Part shown: positions 26,392 to 36,176 of the stretch, in pieces | How the letters are laid out: each line of letters opens with the position of its first letter | Position numbering within the stretch: position 1 is the first letter of the stretch | Origin: Odoribacter sp. Z80 | GTDB taxonomy: Bacteria > Bacteroidota > Bacteroidia > Bacteroidales > Marinifilaceae | Length of the DNA stretch: 64,000 nucleotides | NCBI RefSeq assembly: GCF_009935865.1 | Contig: NZ_QWEL01000005.1 | Coordinates: 62,001-126,000, forward strand | Direction of reading: 5' to 3' | The notes under the pieces: model-generated | Told to the model about the DNA's origin: nothing | Seen by the model: the letters and a program-made list of their open reading frames with translations, nothing else | Database searches by the model: none | Position numbers and translations under genes: made by a program

Positions 26392-27837
26392 ATGAAAAGA
26401 ATAACTTTAACGCTGAGAGCGTTGGCGGTGGTGCTGTTGTTTTCAACAATAGCTTTGTATTCGTGTAAAGATGATGATGCCCCGAAAGTGTTTGGAGTGG
26501 TGACAGCCAAGATGATTGCTGGTGACGGACGTTCATATAATTGTGTTGTAGAAGGAGACCGGTTGATTAATTCGGCAGACAGTATGAAGATGGGTACGGA
26601 TTTGTCTGCGATTTCGTTGGAAATCGAGGCATCGATGGGTACGGAGATGTATTATAATAATGCTCCGTTGACGAAAGAGACGGTATTGGATTTGACATCT
26701 CCGGTGACTATTCAGGCACGGAATGGGGGTGACATAAAATCTTATCGGGTAGAAGCTGTGATACAGACTATGTTGGGTGCAAAGGTAACCAGCGATATGA
26801 CAGCTACGGGACTGCCGAAGTTCCATTCGTATGATATGGCTTATTTTAAAGGTAAGTTTTATTGTATAGGTGCTGACATTGCGGACAAAGCTCCGGAATC
26901 CAAGACTTTTTATCAATTGTATTCTTCAGAAGACGGTGAGAACTGGATGAAAGTAAGTACGAACCCGAAGGTAATCGGAGGATATGGTACTAAATTGGTA
27001 GTGTTGAATGGTAAGTTGTTGGCTTTGGGTGGCTACCGTTGGGGAACGGATGAAAACGGGGATGTTCACTCTCAGGAGAGTTGGGCCGGAGTAGAACCGA
27101 TTTCTACGGCTTGGGCGGCTTTGTCTTCTACGGACGGAACGAACTGGACGAATCTGGTGACTGGAGAAGAAGAGGCAGGAACGCTTCCGAGTGGAAGAAT
27201 GTTTGCGAATGTTTGCGTGCATGGCGGGAAGGTTTATATGAACGGAGGGAATATGTTTGGTTATGGTATGTTCCAATCCATGGGTGAAGGGAATTTGTGG
27301 ACGTCAGCAGATGGAAAGACCTGGGAAAAGGTATTGCCGGAGGGTGAGGCACGTCCTTTCCGGTATGCAGGAGCGTTGTTTTCTTTCGACGGGAAATTAT
27401 GGACGTTGGGAGGAGTACAGAGTTTTATCAGTGCTTCCCAGGTGAAAAAGGATATCTTATCGTCAGCTGACGGCGGAGTGACTTGGGTAACGGAAGTGGA
27501 GGATGTGACTGCAGATGCTGCCAATGCGTTTAATCCGCGTTGGGGTGTTAAAGTTGCAGAGCATGACGGTGTGTTGTATATGATTGGTGGTTGCGGATTT
27601 GACGGTGAAGAAGCACAAACCCTGGCTACGGACATCCTGCGTTCTACGGATGGAAAGACGTGGACCGTTTTGGAAGCTGATGAACAATTACCCAATTTCG
27701 AGGGACGTGTGAATCCGATTGTGGTGAATGGAGACGGCAGTTTGCTTTGGATTTTCGGAGGTACGAAAGCATTTACCGGAAATTATGCAGAGCCTACAGA
27801 GTTGTTTTACGATGTTTGGCAGAAAGTAGTAAAGTGA
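26392..27837 (+). CDS. Asp-box beta-propeller lipoprotein (DUF6242-like)
   Basis: Lipoprotein of 481 residues with lipobox LYSC (Cys25) followed by KDDDAP, a likely surface-export signal. A small N-terminal beta domain (about 30-125) precedes a propeller-like region carrying five Asp-box motifs of the form S-x-(D)-G-x-x-W: near residues 178-185, 245-252, 304-311, 357-365 and 418-424, interleaved with Kelch-like GG..Y/W strands. The architecture fits a binding propeller; sialidase catalytic residues are not evident. It is the first gene before a SusC/SusD pair, 43 bp upstream, and is probably the ligand-binding surface lipoprotein of that system. Confidence 0.82.
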   Translation: MKRITLTLRALAVVLLFSTIALYSCKDDDAPKVFGVVTAKMIAGDGRSYNCVVEGDRLINSADSMKMGTDLSAISLEIEASMGTEMYYNNAPLTKETVLDLTSPVTIQARNGGDIKSYRVEAVIQTMLGAKVTSDMTATGLPKFHSYDMAYFKGKFYCIGADIADKAPESKTFYQLYSSEDGENWMKVSTNPKVIGGYGTKLVVLNGKLLALGGYRWGTDENGDVHSQESWAGVEPISTAWAALSSTDGTNWTNLVTGEEEAGTLPSGRMFANVCVHGGKVYMNGGNMFGYGMFQSMGEGNLWTSADGKTWEKVLPEGEARPFRYAGALFSFDGKLWTLGGVQSFISASQVKKDILSSADGGVTWVTEVEDVTADAANAFNPRWGVKVAEHDGVLYMIGGCGFDGEEAQTLATDILRSTDGKTWTVLEADEQLPNFEGRVNPIVVNGDGSLLWIFGGTKAFTGNYAEPTELFYDVWQKVVK

Positions 27838-27880
27838 CCCCTTGTGATTATAGCAAGATAAACCTTAGGCGATAGGATTC

Positions 27881-30800
27881 ATGAAGGGATTAATAATTAG
27901 TTGTATATTGGTGGTGCTATCTGTTGTGTTGCAGGCACAGGAAAGGGTGCAGGTAACAGGTGTGGTCACCAATGAAGATAAAGAGCCTATACCGGGCGTT
28001 TCTGTAGTCATTAAAGGCACTGTGACAGGAACGGCTACGGATGTTGACGGAAAGTTTACATTGTTGGTAAAGGAAAGTGATGTGTTGATGTTTACCATGA
28101 TAGGGTGTGAAGCCCAAAGTATACCAGTGGGGAAACAACGCATTATTAATGTAATGATGAAAGAGGGTAAGGTAGATCTTGCAGAGATAGTAGTGACCGG
28201 TTATGGACGCCAGGAACGGCGGGACATAACCGGTTCCGTATCTTCCGTAAAATTACCGGAACGTAAGTCTTTCATGTCTGTGGACCAGATGCTGGCGGGA
28301 CAAGCACCGGGGGTGTTCGTTTCGGCTTCGTCGGGTGCTTTGGGGGCAGCGAATTTATTAACAATTCGTGGTGCCAGTTCTATTTTAGGGGATAACAATC
28401 CCTTGTATGTGATTGACGGGGTACCTATTTACGGTACGGATCGTGATGCTAACGGAGTGAGTACTTCCGGTGGTGCCATTGCGGCAACAAGCATGGGTGG
28501 CATGCAGATAGGGGGTGGTTCGCTCATGTATAACCACGAAGTGACGAATACGTTTGAGAAGAATCCTTTGACAGCTTTGAATCCGGATGATATCGAATCT
28601 ATTGAAATTTTGAAGGATGCATTTGCTACAGCGATTTACGGATCACGCGGTTCTGCCGGAGTAATTCTGATTACTACCAAAAAAGGAACGCGCGACCGTA
28701 CAAAGGTGGACGTGACTTATTCCTTGTCGTTTGATAAGCCTATTGGTAAGTTGGATTTGTTAAACGGAGAAGAGTATAATCGGATTTATTCCAGGTTGTA
28801 TCCGAATACGCCGTTTACTTCACCTTATAATACAGACTGGCTCGACGCGGTGACGCGCACGGCAGTCGGTCATAGTGTTTCCGCTTCGCTTTCGGGAGGA
28901 ACGGAAAAGACGAATTATTTCGTGAGCGCTTCGATGAATGATAATGAATCGTATATTATCGCTAATCGTCTGAAGCGTTATTCTGCGCGTTTAAATTTGG
29001 ATACCCGATTGGGTAAATATGCTAATCTGGGTGCAAATGTTTCTATTGCTCAGGTAAATAACGGAGCGTTGAGCGCTTCCAATATATATTCTTTGGCGGT
29101 GCGTAAAGCACCGAACCTGCCTGTCTATGATGAAGAAACAGGGGGATATTTTTATGGACAGGGTACTAATCCTCTGGGATATGCTGCAGCCTATAATCCG
29201 GTGGCCACAGCTCGTGAGAACAATGAAAAGGCTATCGACAGCCGGGTAATCGGCAATGTCTATCTGGAGGTAAAACCGACAGACTGGTTGACGTTGAAGA
29301 CGGAAGTGGGGACGGATATGAGTGAGTCTCGCAGCAGTATCAAGAAAGCGGCAGTGCCACTGCCGGGGGTGATTCAGAATCAGGCACAGGAGTCGGTGAA
29401 ACAAAACCGGCGTTTTGTGGTGAACAATACGATTAATTTCCACTGGTTTAATGATTCTCATTTTGTACAGGGAGTGTTAGGCCAGAGTTATGAGACCTCC
29501 ACGGAATACGGTAACTCCATTGTGGGTAACGGTTTTTTCAGTCCTGATTTAGTGGGGGTAGGTGCTGCCCCGGAACGGCGCGTGGTAAGTGGGGGACAGC
29601 AGAAATGGGCCTTGTTTTCGGCTTTTGCCCGCGTGAATTATCAATTTAAGCGGCGTTATATGGCGGGAATAACTTATCGTGTGGACGGTTCTTCCCGTTT
29701 CAATAAAGATAACCGTTATTTGGGAACACCTTCGGTGTCTTTGGGATGGCAGTTGTCCGAAGAGAATTTCATCAAAGAAGGGGCACCGTGGATTTCCAAT
29801 TTGAAATTGCGGGGCTCTGTGGGCTGGTCAAGCAAAGACAGCAACAGTGGTTATTACGGTGCACAGGCGGTGTATACAGTCAATTCGGTAAATTATGGCG
29901 GAAACAGTTATCTGATGATGTCGCAACCGGGTAATACGAACCTCAAGTGGGAAAAAACAGTGACGTATGATGCCGGATTGGATATGGCGGTACTGGATAA
30001 ACGGATTGAATTTGTATTGGACTACTATTATAAGCGTACGACGGATATGCTGTTCAGTTCGGATTTGCCGGGATATACCGGTTATTCCAAGCAGGACCAG
30101 AATATTGCGGATATGCAGAATCAGGGAATAGAGTTGCGTGTGACTTCGATGAATTTTGACCGTCCCGTTTTTAAATGGATGACGACGTTGAATATGTCAC
30201 GGAATACGAATAAAATATTGAAGCTGAATTTTTCCGGTAATCAGTTGGATTATGCCAATACGACTTTTAAGTATTATGCTGTCGGAGAACCTATTGCTCA
30301 GTTTTACCTGCATGAGTGGGGAGGTGTGAATCCGCTGAACGGAAATCCGCAGTGGGTATTGGCAGACGGAACGCTGACGGAAGTGCCGCCGGCTTCCAAA
30401 TACAGTACTTCACGGGATAATATGAAGGTGTGCGGTTCGGGGTTACCGACATTCTACGGAGGATTGACGAACAATTTTATATGGAAAGGATTTGAGTTGA
30501 ATTTTATGTTTACGTTTGCTTTGGGCAGCAAGATGATGAATGCTACGCGTGCTACTTTGTTGACGTATACGACTTCGGATGCTTATAATCTGAGCCGGGA
30601 GATGTTGAATGCCTGGGAGATGAGCGGCCAGGTGACGGATATTCCTAAGTTGAAGAATGCATCGGTTATCGGGAATTATGATTATACGACGTCTGTGACA
30701 ACCACTCGTTTCTTGGAGAAGAATTCCTATTTGCGCTTGAAGTCCCTGGAGTTGGCTTATTCGTTGCCTGCGGATTTGCTGAAACGGACAAAGGTGTTCA

Positions 30801-30970
30801 ATATGATTCGTGTGTTTGTGGCCGGTACCAATTTGTGGACAGTGTCGCCTTATTCTGGTATTGACCCGGAAGTGAGTGCTTTTGGTTCGTCGGTGATGGC
30901 TGCCGGATATGATAATATGACTATGCCGCAAAGCCGCAGTTTTCAATTGGGTATAAGATTGGGATTTTAA
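27881..30970 (+). CDS. SusC/RagA-type TonB-dependent outer-membrane transporter (no STN domain)
   Basis: Outer-membrane barrel transporter of 1029 residues. After the signal peptide (about 1-19) come a carboxypeptidase-regulatory-like domain (about 23-100), the SusC signature region VVTGYGRQERRDITGSV and a plug domain (about 105-265) with LTIRGASSIL, PLYVIDGVPI and GSRGSAGVILITTKKG, then a 22-strand-type barrel ending in FQLGIRLGF. There is no N-terminal STN domain, so direct signalling to an anti-sigma factor is not expected. It imports a ligand captured by the SusD encoded immediately downstream, using TonB. The ligand is unknown. Confidence 0.95.
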   Translation: MKGLIISCILVVLSVVLQAQERVQVTGVVTNEDKEPIPGVSVVIKGTVTGTATDVDGKFTLLVKESDVLMFTMIGCEAQSIPVGKQRIINVMMKEGKVDLAEIVVTGYGRQERRDITGSVSSVKLPERKSFMSVDQMLAGQAPGVFVSASSGALGAANLLTIRGASSILGDNNPLYVIDGVPIYGTDRDANGVSTSGGAIAATSMGGMQIGGGSLMYNHEVTNTFEKNPLTALNPDDIESIEILKDAFATAIYGSRGSAGVILITTKKGTRDRTKVDVTYSLSFDKPIGKLDLLNGEEYNRIYSRLYPNTPFTSPYNTDWLDAVTRTAVGHSVSASLSGGTEKTNYFVSASMNDNESYIIANRLKRYSARLNLDTRLGKYANLGANVSIAQVNNGALSASNIYSLAVRKAPNLPVYDEETGGYFYGQGTNPLGYAAAYNPVATARENNEKAIDSRVIGNVYLEVKPTDWLTLKTEVGTDMSESRSSIKKAAVPLPGVIQNQAQESVKQNRRFVVNNTINFHWFNDSHFVQGVLGQSYETSTEYGNSIVGNGFFSPDLVGVGAAPERRVVSGGQQKWALFSAFARVNYQFKRRYMAGITYRVDGSSRFNKDNRYLGTPSVSLGWQLSEENFIKEGAPWISNLKLRGSVGWSSKDSNSGYYGAQAVYTVNSVNYGGNSYLMMSQPGNTNLKWEKTVTYDAGLDMAVLDKRIEFVLDYYYKRTTDMLFSSDLPGYTGYSKQDQNIADMQNQGIELRVTSMNFDRPVFKWMTTLNMSRNTNKILKLNFSGNQLDYANTTFKYYAVGEPIAQFYLHEWGGVNPLNGNPQWVLADGTLTEVPPASKYSTSRDNMKVCGSGLPTFYGGLTNNFIWKGFELNFMFTFALGSKMMNATRATLLTYTTSDAYNLSREMLNAWEMSGQVTDIPKLKNASVIGNYDYTTSVTTTRFLEKNSYLRLKSLELAYSLPADLLKRTKVFNMIRVFVAGTNLWTVSPYSGIDPEVSAFGSSVMAAGYDNMTMPQSRSFQLGIRLGF

Positions 30971-30982
30971 ATGGAGGTGACT

Positions 30983-32479
30983 ATGCAGAAGAAATTATAT
31001 CAGATAGCCGTATGGGGCTTAGGGATATTTTCCGGAGGGTGTAATCTGGATTTGGCGCCGGAGAATGTAATGGTGAACGAAAATGTATATAAGAACGAAA
31101 CCACGGCGGAAGCTGCTTTGTTCGGGGCTTATGTCCGCCTGAATTCTTTTTTTGCCGGTGCACCTAATGACCAGAATAATTATGCCAATTCGGGATATGT
31201 TTGTTTAATGGGAGATGTGGGAACGGGCAATTTGAAAGCCCAGTCTACGGCGAACAGTTTTTTAGATGTGGAGACGGCGGAGTATACGCAGGATGACCAT
31301 GAAGGCTTTATCCGTTCGATGTGGACCGGCGGGTATAATGCCATTGATTATGCCAATAACGTCATTGCGGGAGTAACAAAGTACGGGAAATATAATCCGG
31401 ATAAGATGGCACAGCATATTGCAGAGGCCAAGTTTCTGCGGGGTTACGAAAATCTCTTGCTTTTACAGTTGTTCGGAGACCAGGCGTTGATGGGGAATAT
31501 GGACGGTTTGGGATTGGTTATCCGCACGACGCCTTATGATGGTTATAATCCGGATAATATAGAGTCGCGGACGACTGTGGGGGAGACTTACGAGTGGATT
31601 ATCCGCGATTTGACGGAAGCAATTCAGGATTTGCCGGATGGGATTGTTGCAGTGACGGAACGTTACCGGGCAACGAAAAGCGTAGCGAGGGCCTTGTTGT
31701 CGAGGGTATATTTGTACAGGGGTACATACAATAATGTGACGGCTGACTTGCAGATGGCTGCGAATCTGGCAGATATGGTATTGAAAAATCCGAATTATGT
31801 ATTCGATGACAGCCCTGAGGCTTATTTGAATGGTCTGTTTCCCTTGAATGTGGCAGATGCTGCGGGTGCTTATCCGAATCCGGTATTGAATAATAGTGAG
31901 GTTTTGTTTTATCAACCGAGTGGAAATAGTGTGGAAAATTACCCTCATGGGTTGACAGCGTATTTCAATAAGCGGTCTTTTCATATCGACGATACGAGTT
32001 TCTATGAGGAGAATGATTTACGGGGAGCAGGTTCATTGATTGGTGCAGGTGCTTCTTCGGAATACCTTACATTGAAGACGTCATTGAAATATAGCAGTTC
32101 CGGCGGATATAACGATGTGATGTATCTGCGTTTGTCGGAAGTGAAACTGACCTATGCTGAGGCTATTACACGGATCTCCAACAATGTGGACGCAGAAGCG
32201 GTTCAACACCTGAATGATATTCGCCTTCGGCCGTTTACTGCAGAAAATAAGCCGGAGGCTTATACGGTTGCTTCTTTTGGTAATGCGGAAGAGTTGCTTG
32301 AGGCGATTTTGTTGGAACGCAGGCGGGAGTTGGCTTATGAGGGACATTATCGTTGGGATTTGATACGTACGGGAAAAAAGCTTCGGAATGAGTTGCCGGA
32401 CAATAAGAAGAATTTTCCGGTGCCTCAGTATGAGATTACGATTTCCGGAGGGGCTATCCGGCAGAATACCGGCTTTTAA
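30983..32479 (+). CDS. SusD/RagB-type surface lipoprotein
   Basis: Nutrient-binding lipoprotein of 498 residues that caps the SusC barrel. Lipobox FSGGC (Cys20), then LDLAPENVMV; helical TPR-like segments include AEAKFLRGYENLLL and KSVARALLSRVYL, and the C-terminal SusD region has LRLSEVKLTYAEA and ILLERRRELAYEGHYRWDLIRTG. An ATG also occurs at 30971 directly after the SusC stop, but the ATG at 30983 is preferred because a GGAGGTGA sequence lies just before it and the protein then starts MQKKLYQ. It is certainly cotranscribed with the SusC gene. Confidence 0.94.
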   Translation: MQKKLYQIAVWGLGIFSGGCNLDLAPENVMVNENVYKNETTAEAALFGAYVRLNSFFAGAPNDQNNYANSGYVCLMGDVGTGNLKAQSTANSFLDVETAEYTQDDHEGFIRSMWTGGYNAIDYANNVIAGVTKYGKYNPDKMAQHIAEAKFLRGYENLLLLQLFGDQALMGNMDGLGLVIRTTPYDGYNPDNIESRTTVGETYEWIIRDLTEAIQDLPDGIVAVTERYRATKSVARALLSRVYLYRGTYNNVTADLQMAANLADMVLKNPNYVFDDSPEAYLNGLFPLNVADAAGAYPNPVLNNSEVLFYQPSGNSVENYPHGLTAYFNKRSFHIDDTSFYEENDLRGAGSLIGAGASSEYLTLKTSLKYSSSGGYNDVMYLRLSEVKLTYAEAITRISNNVDAEAVQHLNDIRLRPFTAENKPEAYTVASFGNAEELLEAILLERRRELAYEGHYRWDLIRTGKKLRNELPDNKKNFPVPQYEITISGGAIRQNTGF

Positions 32480-32507
32480 CGAAGTATGGGTTTAATAATA
32501 TTAAATA

Positions 32508-33698
32508 ATGACAATGATGAGAAAATTATTAGTTTTTGTATTGTATGCCTGTTTGGTGTTGGGGGCATGTGAAACTCCTACCGGAAAGACTATCACTATC
32601 AAAGGGAAAGTACAGTTTCCCGACAATCATTTCAAAATGCAGATTGTTGAACGGAATGGTTTCAATAAAATACTTATTGATTCTTGTGAAGTAAAGGAAG
32701 ATGGTACATATGAGTTGAAGATGAATGTTGAGCGGCCCGGTGTTTATACTTTGGATTGCCAAAGGTGGCAGAGTGTGCAGTTTTGGGCAGAGGATGAAGA
32801 TTTGGAGATTGATTTCCGGGGAATGGATACAGCACGTATTAAAATAAAAAATCCCCCGTATGTTTATATCCACGGAGGTCCGAATAATGAGTTGATGAAC
32901 CTGATGAACTGGAATAACTACCGAGGTTATCAATTGATGATTGGTATATCCCAGGGTGTGTATCGTACGCCGGATTTGGATATGGCCTCAAAGCAGGAGT
33001 TATCCGGTAGTTTTTATAAAATGTTAGGAGAAGAGTCGTTGGCCCGTACGAAATATCTGGCTGAGCGTTATGCCGACCGCAACAGTGTATTGGCTCTTTT
33101 GCCGGGATTGCGGGGGGCAGAAAACGAGGCTTTTGTGGAAAGTGTTTTGGCAAAACTGGAAGCCCGGAATCCGAACTATGCACCTTTGTTGAAATACAAG
33201 CAGGATATGGCTGAGGCGAAGGCACAGAGAGAGCGTTTGGCAGAAGGGAAACCGGCTCCTGAATTTTCTTTCCCTACCCCGGAGGGCGATAAGCAATTGG
33301 GACCTCAGGATTTCAAAGGAAAGATTTTAGTACTGGATTTTTGGGCTTCCTGGTGTGGTCCTTGCCGGGCTGAGATACCTCATTTGAAAGAGGCTTATAA
33401 AAAGTATCATGATAAAGATGTGGAATTTTTCAGCGTTTCCATTGATAAAGACGATGCTGCATGGCGAAAGGCGATGAAAGATGAAAACATGCCTTGGTAT
33501 CAGGCGCAGGCTCCCAAAGCCGGAAAAGATGTGATGAAACAGTATCAGTTTTCCGGAATTCCTTATATCTTAGTGCTTGACAAAGAAGGTCGGATTGTCG
33601 GCAAGAATTTGCGCGGTAAGGCTTTAACGGATAAATTGGAGGAGATGGTGAGCGGTAAGAAAAAAGAAAGTGTTGCCATGCCTGCAATGGGGATGTAA
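32508..33698 (+). CDS. TlpA-like thioredoxin lipoprotein with DUF4369-type N-terminus
   Basis: Lipoprotein of 396 residues: lipobox VLGAC (Cys21), a beta-rich DUF4369-like domain (about 27-115), a helical middle, and a TlpA/ResA-type thioredoxin domain (about 248-385) with Cys283-Cys286 in FWASWCGPC and the cis-proline region FSGIPYILVLDKEG. It probably reduces or isomerises disulfides in the envelope. It starts 28 bp after the SusD stop and thus belongs to the SusC/SusD transcript. The final 15 residues are Lys/Met-rich. Confidence 0.88.
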   Translation: MTMMRKLLVFVLYACLVLGACETPTGKTITIKGKVQFPDNHFKMQIVERNGFNKILIDSCEVKEDGTYELKMNVERPGVYTLDCQRWQSVQFWAEDEDLEIDFRGMDTARIKIKNPPYVYIHGGPNNELMNLMNWNNYRGYQLMIGISQGVYRTPDLDMASKQELSGSFYKMLGEESLARTKYLAERYADRNSVLALLPGLRGAENEAFVESVLAKLEARNPNYAPLLKYKQDMAEAKAQRERLAEGKPAPEFSFPTPEGDKQLGPQDFKGKILVLDFWASWCGPCRAEIPHLKEAYKKYHDKDVEFFSVSIDKDDAAWRKAMKDENMPWYQAQAPKAGKDVMKQYQFSGIPYILVLDKEGRIVGKNLRGKALTDKLEEMVSGKKKESVAMPAMGM

Positions 33699-33723
33699 AG
33701 TAATTTTTAAATAAAAAAGAGAT

Positions 33724-34950
33724 ATGAAAAGAATGATTATAGGGGCTTTGTTGATGCTCGGTATGATGGTCAGTGTGGATGCTCAGAACAGGAGTATCAG
33801 TTTTGAGCAAACTAAAGAATGGAAAAAAGTTCTGAAAAAAGCGAAAAAAGAAAAAAAACTGATATTCGTTGATTGCTATACCTCTTGGTGTGGTCCCTGT
33901 AAAATGCTGGCAAATAAGGTGTTTACGCAGGATGCGGTAGCCGATTTTTTTAATGCGACTTTTGTGAATGCGAAATATGACATGGAAAAAGATGCGGATG
34001 GGGTATTGTTGAAAGAGAAATTCGGGGTGAAAGCTTTCCCCACTTTGGTTTTTGTAGATCCTTCAACTCAGGCAGTTGTTCACAAGATGGTCGGTGCAGG
34101 TACTGCAGATTGGCTGATTGCCGGAGGTAAGGCTGCCAATGACCCGCAAAACAATCTGAGTGCTATGATCAAACGGTATGCAGATGGCGAAAGGGGAGCG
34201 GAGTTTTTAGGTAATTATCTGGCAGTGCTTTCTGCTGCTTACATGACTGACGAACAGGGAAAAGTTGCTACTGAATATTTGGGAACGCTTTCTGATGAAC
34301 AGTTAGCAACAAAAGATAATTGGGAATTGATAAAAAAATACCTCAATGACCCGCTTTCCGCTCCTTTGAAGCAGGTAATGGCAAATCGGGAGAAGTTTTA
34401 TGCACTGGCCGGCAAAGAGGTAGTAGATTATAAGCTGGATAATTGCATTAAGGGGGCAGCTATGGCTTTGGCTGCATGGAGTCCGGAACGGGAAGAAGCT
34501 TTTGATGAACAACGGAATGCGGATATGATTGATTATCTGCTTTCCATTGATTATGCGGCAGCTCCAGAGGCATTGGCCAATCTGTATACGGCGGCTTATA
34601 TCCGGAAGGGAGATTTCCGCGGCATGCTGGACAAGATGAAGGAAGTTTTCGCTTACAATCTTTTCCGCAACGGAACCGGCAAATATTATTTCCAGCGTAA
34701 CATTGAAGCGTTGACCCTTTGTGATGACAAGGCATTGGTGGAAGAAGGAATTCAATGGATAGACCAGGTATGTGCCGGTACTCCTGATTATTTTGCTAAA
34801 GCTGAACTGATGAATTCCAAGGCTCGATTGCAGACTAAGATCGGGGATACGTTGGGTGCTGATAAATCGAAAATGGAAGAAGAAAAGTATTCAAAAGAGG
34901 GAGAGAGAAGAAGTGGCGGACGTGCAATTCGTGCCATGAGGATGAATTGA
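33724..34950 (+). CDS. Secreted thioredoxin-domain protein
   Basis: Exported protein of 408 residues with a cleavable signal (about 1-20, VSVDAQ), unlike the lipoprotein upstream. A thioredoxin domain (about 28-145) contains YTSWCGPCK with Cys56-Cys59 and the cis-proline loop KAFPTLVFVDP. The remaining 260 residues are helical and repeat-like (sets resembling tetratricopeptides), perhaps a partner-binding module. It lies 25 bp after the TlpA-like gene and closes the operon before a strong terminator. A periplasmic dithiol role is inferred; the substrate is unknown. Confidence 0.86.
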   Translation: MKRMIIGALLMLGMMVSVDAQNRSISFEQTKEWKKVLKKAKKEKKLIFVDCYTSWCGPCKMLANKVFTQDAVADFFNATFVNAKYDMEKDADGVLLKEKFGVKAFPTLVFVDPSTQAVVHKMVGAGTADWLIAGGKAANDPQNNLSAMIKRYADGERGAEFLGNYLAVLSAAYMTDEQGKVATEYLGTLSDEQLATKDNWELIKKYLNDPLSAPLKQVMANREKFYALAGKEVVDYKLDNCIKGAAMALAAWSPEREEAFDEQRNADMIDYLLSIDYAAAPEALANLYTAAYIRKGDFRGMLDKMKEVFAYNLFRNGTGKYYFQRNIEALTLCDDKALVEEGIQWIDQVCAGTPDYFAKAELMNSKARLQTKIGDTLGADKSKMEEEKYSKEGERRSGGRAIRAMRMN

Positions 34951-34976
34951 TGAGGTTTCCATTTTTTGCAAATTTG

Positions 34977-35012
34977 AAAAGGCTTTACCACGGAGTTGGT
35001 AAAGCCTTTTTT
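34977..35012 (+). terminator. Rho-independent terminator of the SusC/SusD operon
   Basis: A perfect 14-bp inverted repeat (34977-34990 and 34997-35010, arm AAAAGGCTTTACCA), 6-nt loop, followed by a T run. Confidence 0.88.
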
Positions 35013-35030
35013 GGGGAAGGAAAGGAAAAA

Positions 35031-35064
35031 AGAACGGGATTCAGAAATGAATCCCGTTCTTTTT
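35031..35064. terminator. Terminator of fba (usable on both strands)
   Basis: A perfect 13-bp inverted repeat (35031-35043 and 35048-35060, arm AGAACGGGATTCA) with the stable loop GAAA. T runs follow it on both strands, the longer on the minus strand serving fba. Confidence 0.85.
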
Positions 35065-35080
35065 ATTTAGAAACTGTCTT

Positions 35081-36076
35081 TTATTGAACAGTATTGGCAC
35101 TTCCCAAGACGTCGGTCAGTTTGTGTTTATAAAGTTCTTTCAGAGATTCGCGGGCCGGTCCCAGGTATTTACGGGGATCAAATTCTGCCGGTTTGGTTGC
35201 GAAGATTTCGCGAACGGCTGCCGTCATGGCCAGACGACCGTCTGAATCGATGTTGATTTTACAAACGGCAGATTTGGCAGCTTCACGTAATTGTTCTTCC
35301 GGAATGCCGATTGCATCTTTCAATGCTCCGCCGTATTTGTTGATAATGGCTACTTTGTCCTGTGGTACGGAAGAAGAACCGTGCAGGACAATTGGGAACC
35401 CCGGAATACGTTTCTCAACTTCTTTCAGAATATCAAAACGCAAGGGGGGAGGAACCAGAATGCCGTCTGCATTGCGGGTGCACTGCTCCGGCTTGAATTT
35501 ATTGGCACCATGGGAGGTACCGATAGAGATTGCTAATGAATCCACTCCGGTTTTCTTTACAAAATCTTCTACCTGTTCCGGTTCAGTATAAGTGTGATGT
35601 TCTGCCGAAACTTCGTCTTCCACTCCGGCTAAAACTCCCAGCTCTCCTTCTACCGTCACATCGTATTGATGAGCATATTCCACTACTTTTTTAGTCAGGG
35701 CCACATTTTCTTCGTAAGGAAGATGAGACCCGTCAATCATGACTGAAGAGAAGCCCATGTCGATACAGCTTTTACATAGTTCGAAGCTGTCGCCGTGGTC
35801 CAGATGAAGAGTGATGGGTATGTTTAAGCCCAGTTCTTTTGCGTATTCTACAGCTCCCTGAGCCATATAGCGAAGAAGGGTCTGATTAGCATATTTGCGG
35901 GCACCACTGGATACCTGGAGGATTACCGGTGATTTACATTCAACAGCAGCCTGGATGATGGCTTGCATCTGCTCCATGTTGTTGAAGTTGAAAGCGGCGA
36001 TAGCATATTTGCCGGCCATTGCCTTTTTAAACATTTCTCTGGTGTTAACCAGTCCTAAATCTTTGTAGTTAACCAT
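35081..36076 (-). CDS. fba: Class II fructose-1,6-bisphosphate aldolase
   Basis: Zinc-dependent aldolase of glycolysis and gluconeogenesis splitting fructose 1,6-bisphosphate to DHAP and glyceraldehyde 3-phosphate. The 331-residue protein has the catalytic and metal motif TLHLDHGDSFE, VMIDGSHLPYEENV, the second zinc-site HHTYTEPEQV, and the phosphate-binding SIGTSHG and LHGSSSVP. A downstream terminator is shared with the convergent thioredoxin gene. A TACTTTTG -7-like element lies upstream. Nothing unusual. Confidence 0.96.
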   Translation of the reverse strand: MVNYKDLGLVNTREMFKKAMAGKYAIAAFNFNNMEQMQAIIQAAVECKSPVILQVSSGARKYANQTLLRYMAQGAVEYAKELGLNIPITLHLDHGDSFELCKSCIDMGFSSVMIDGSHLPYEENVALTKKVVEYAHQYDVTVEGELGVLAGVEDEVSAEHHTYTEPEQVEDFVKKTGVDSLAISIGTSHGANKFKPEQCTRNADGILVPPPLRFDILKEVEKRIPGFPIVLHGSSSVPQDKVAIINKYGGALKDAIGIPEEQLREAAKSAVCKINIDSDGRLAMTAAVREIFATKPAEFDPRKYLGPARESLKELYKHKLTDVLGSANTVQ

Positions 36077-36106
36077 ATCGTATGTATTTGATTTTTTTTA
36101 TCTGTT

Positions 36107-36114
36107 CAAAAGTA
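36107..36114 (-). promoter_or_regulatory. Possible -7 element of fba
   Basis: On the minus strand TACTTTTG matches TAnnTTTG 31 nt before the fba ATG. The -33 position does not show TTTG. Confidence 0.4.
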
Positions 36115-36176
36115 ACTATTTCTCTATAAAAAATGGTATGATTGAAAATAAAATTCCCGTTTGCGGGTTCGGGCTT

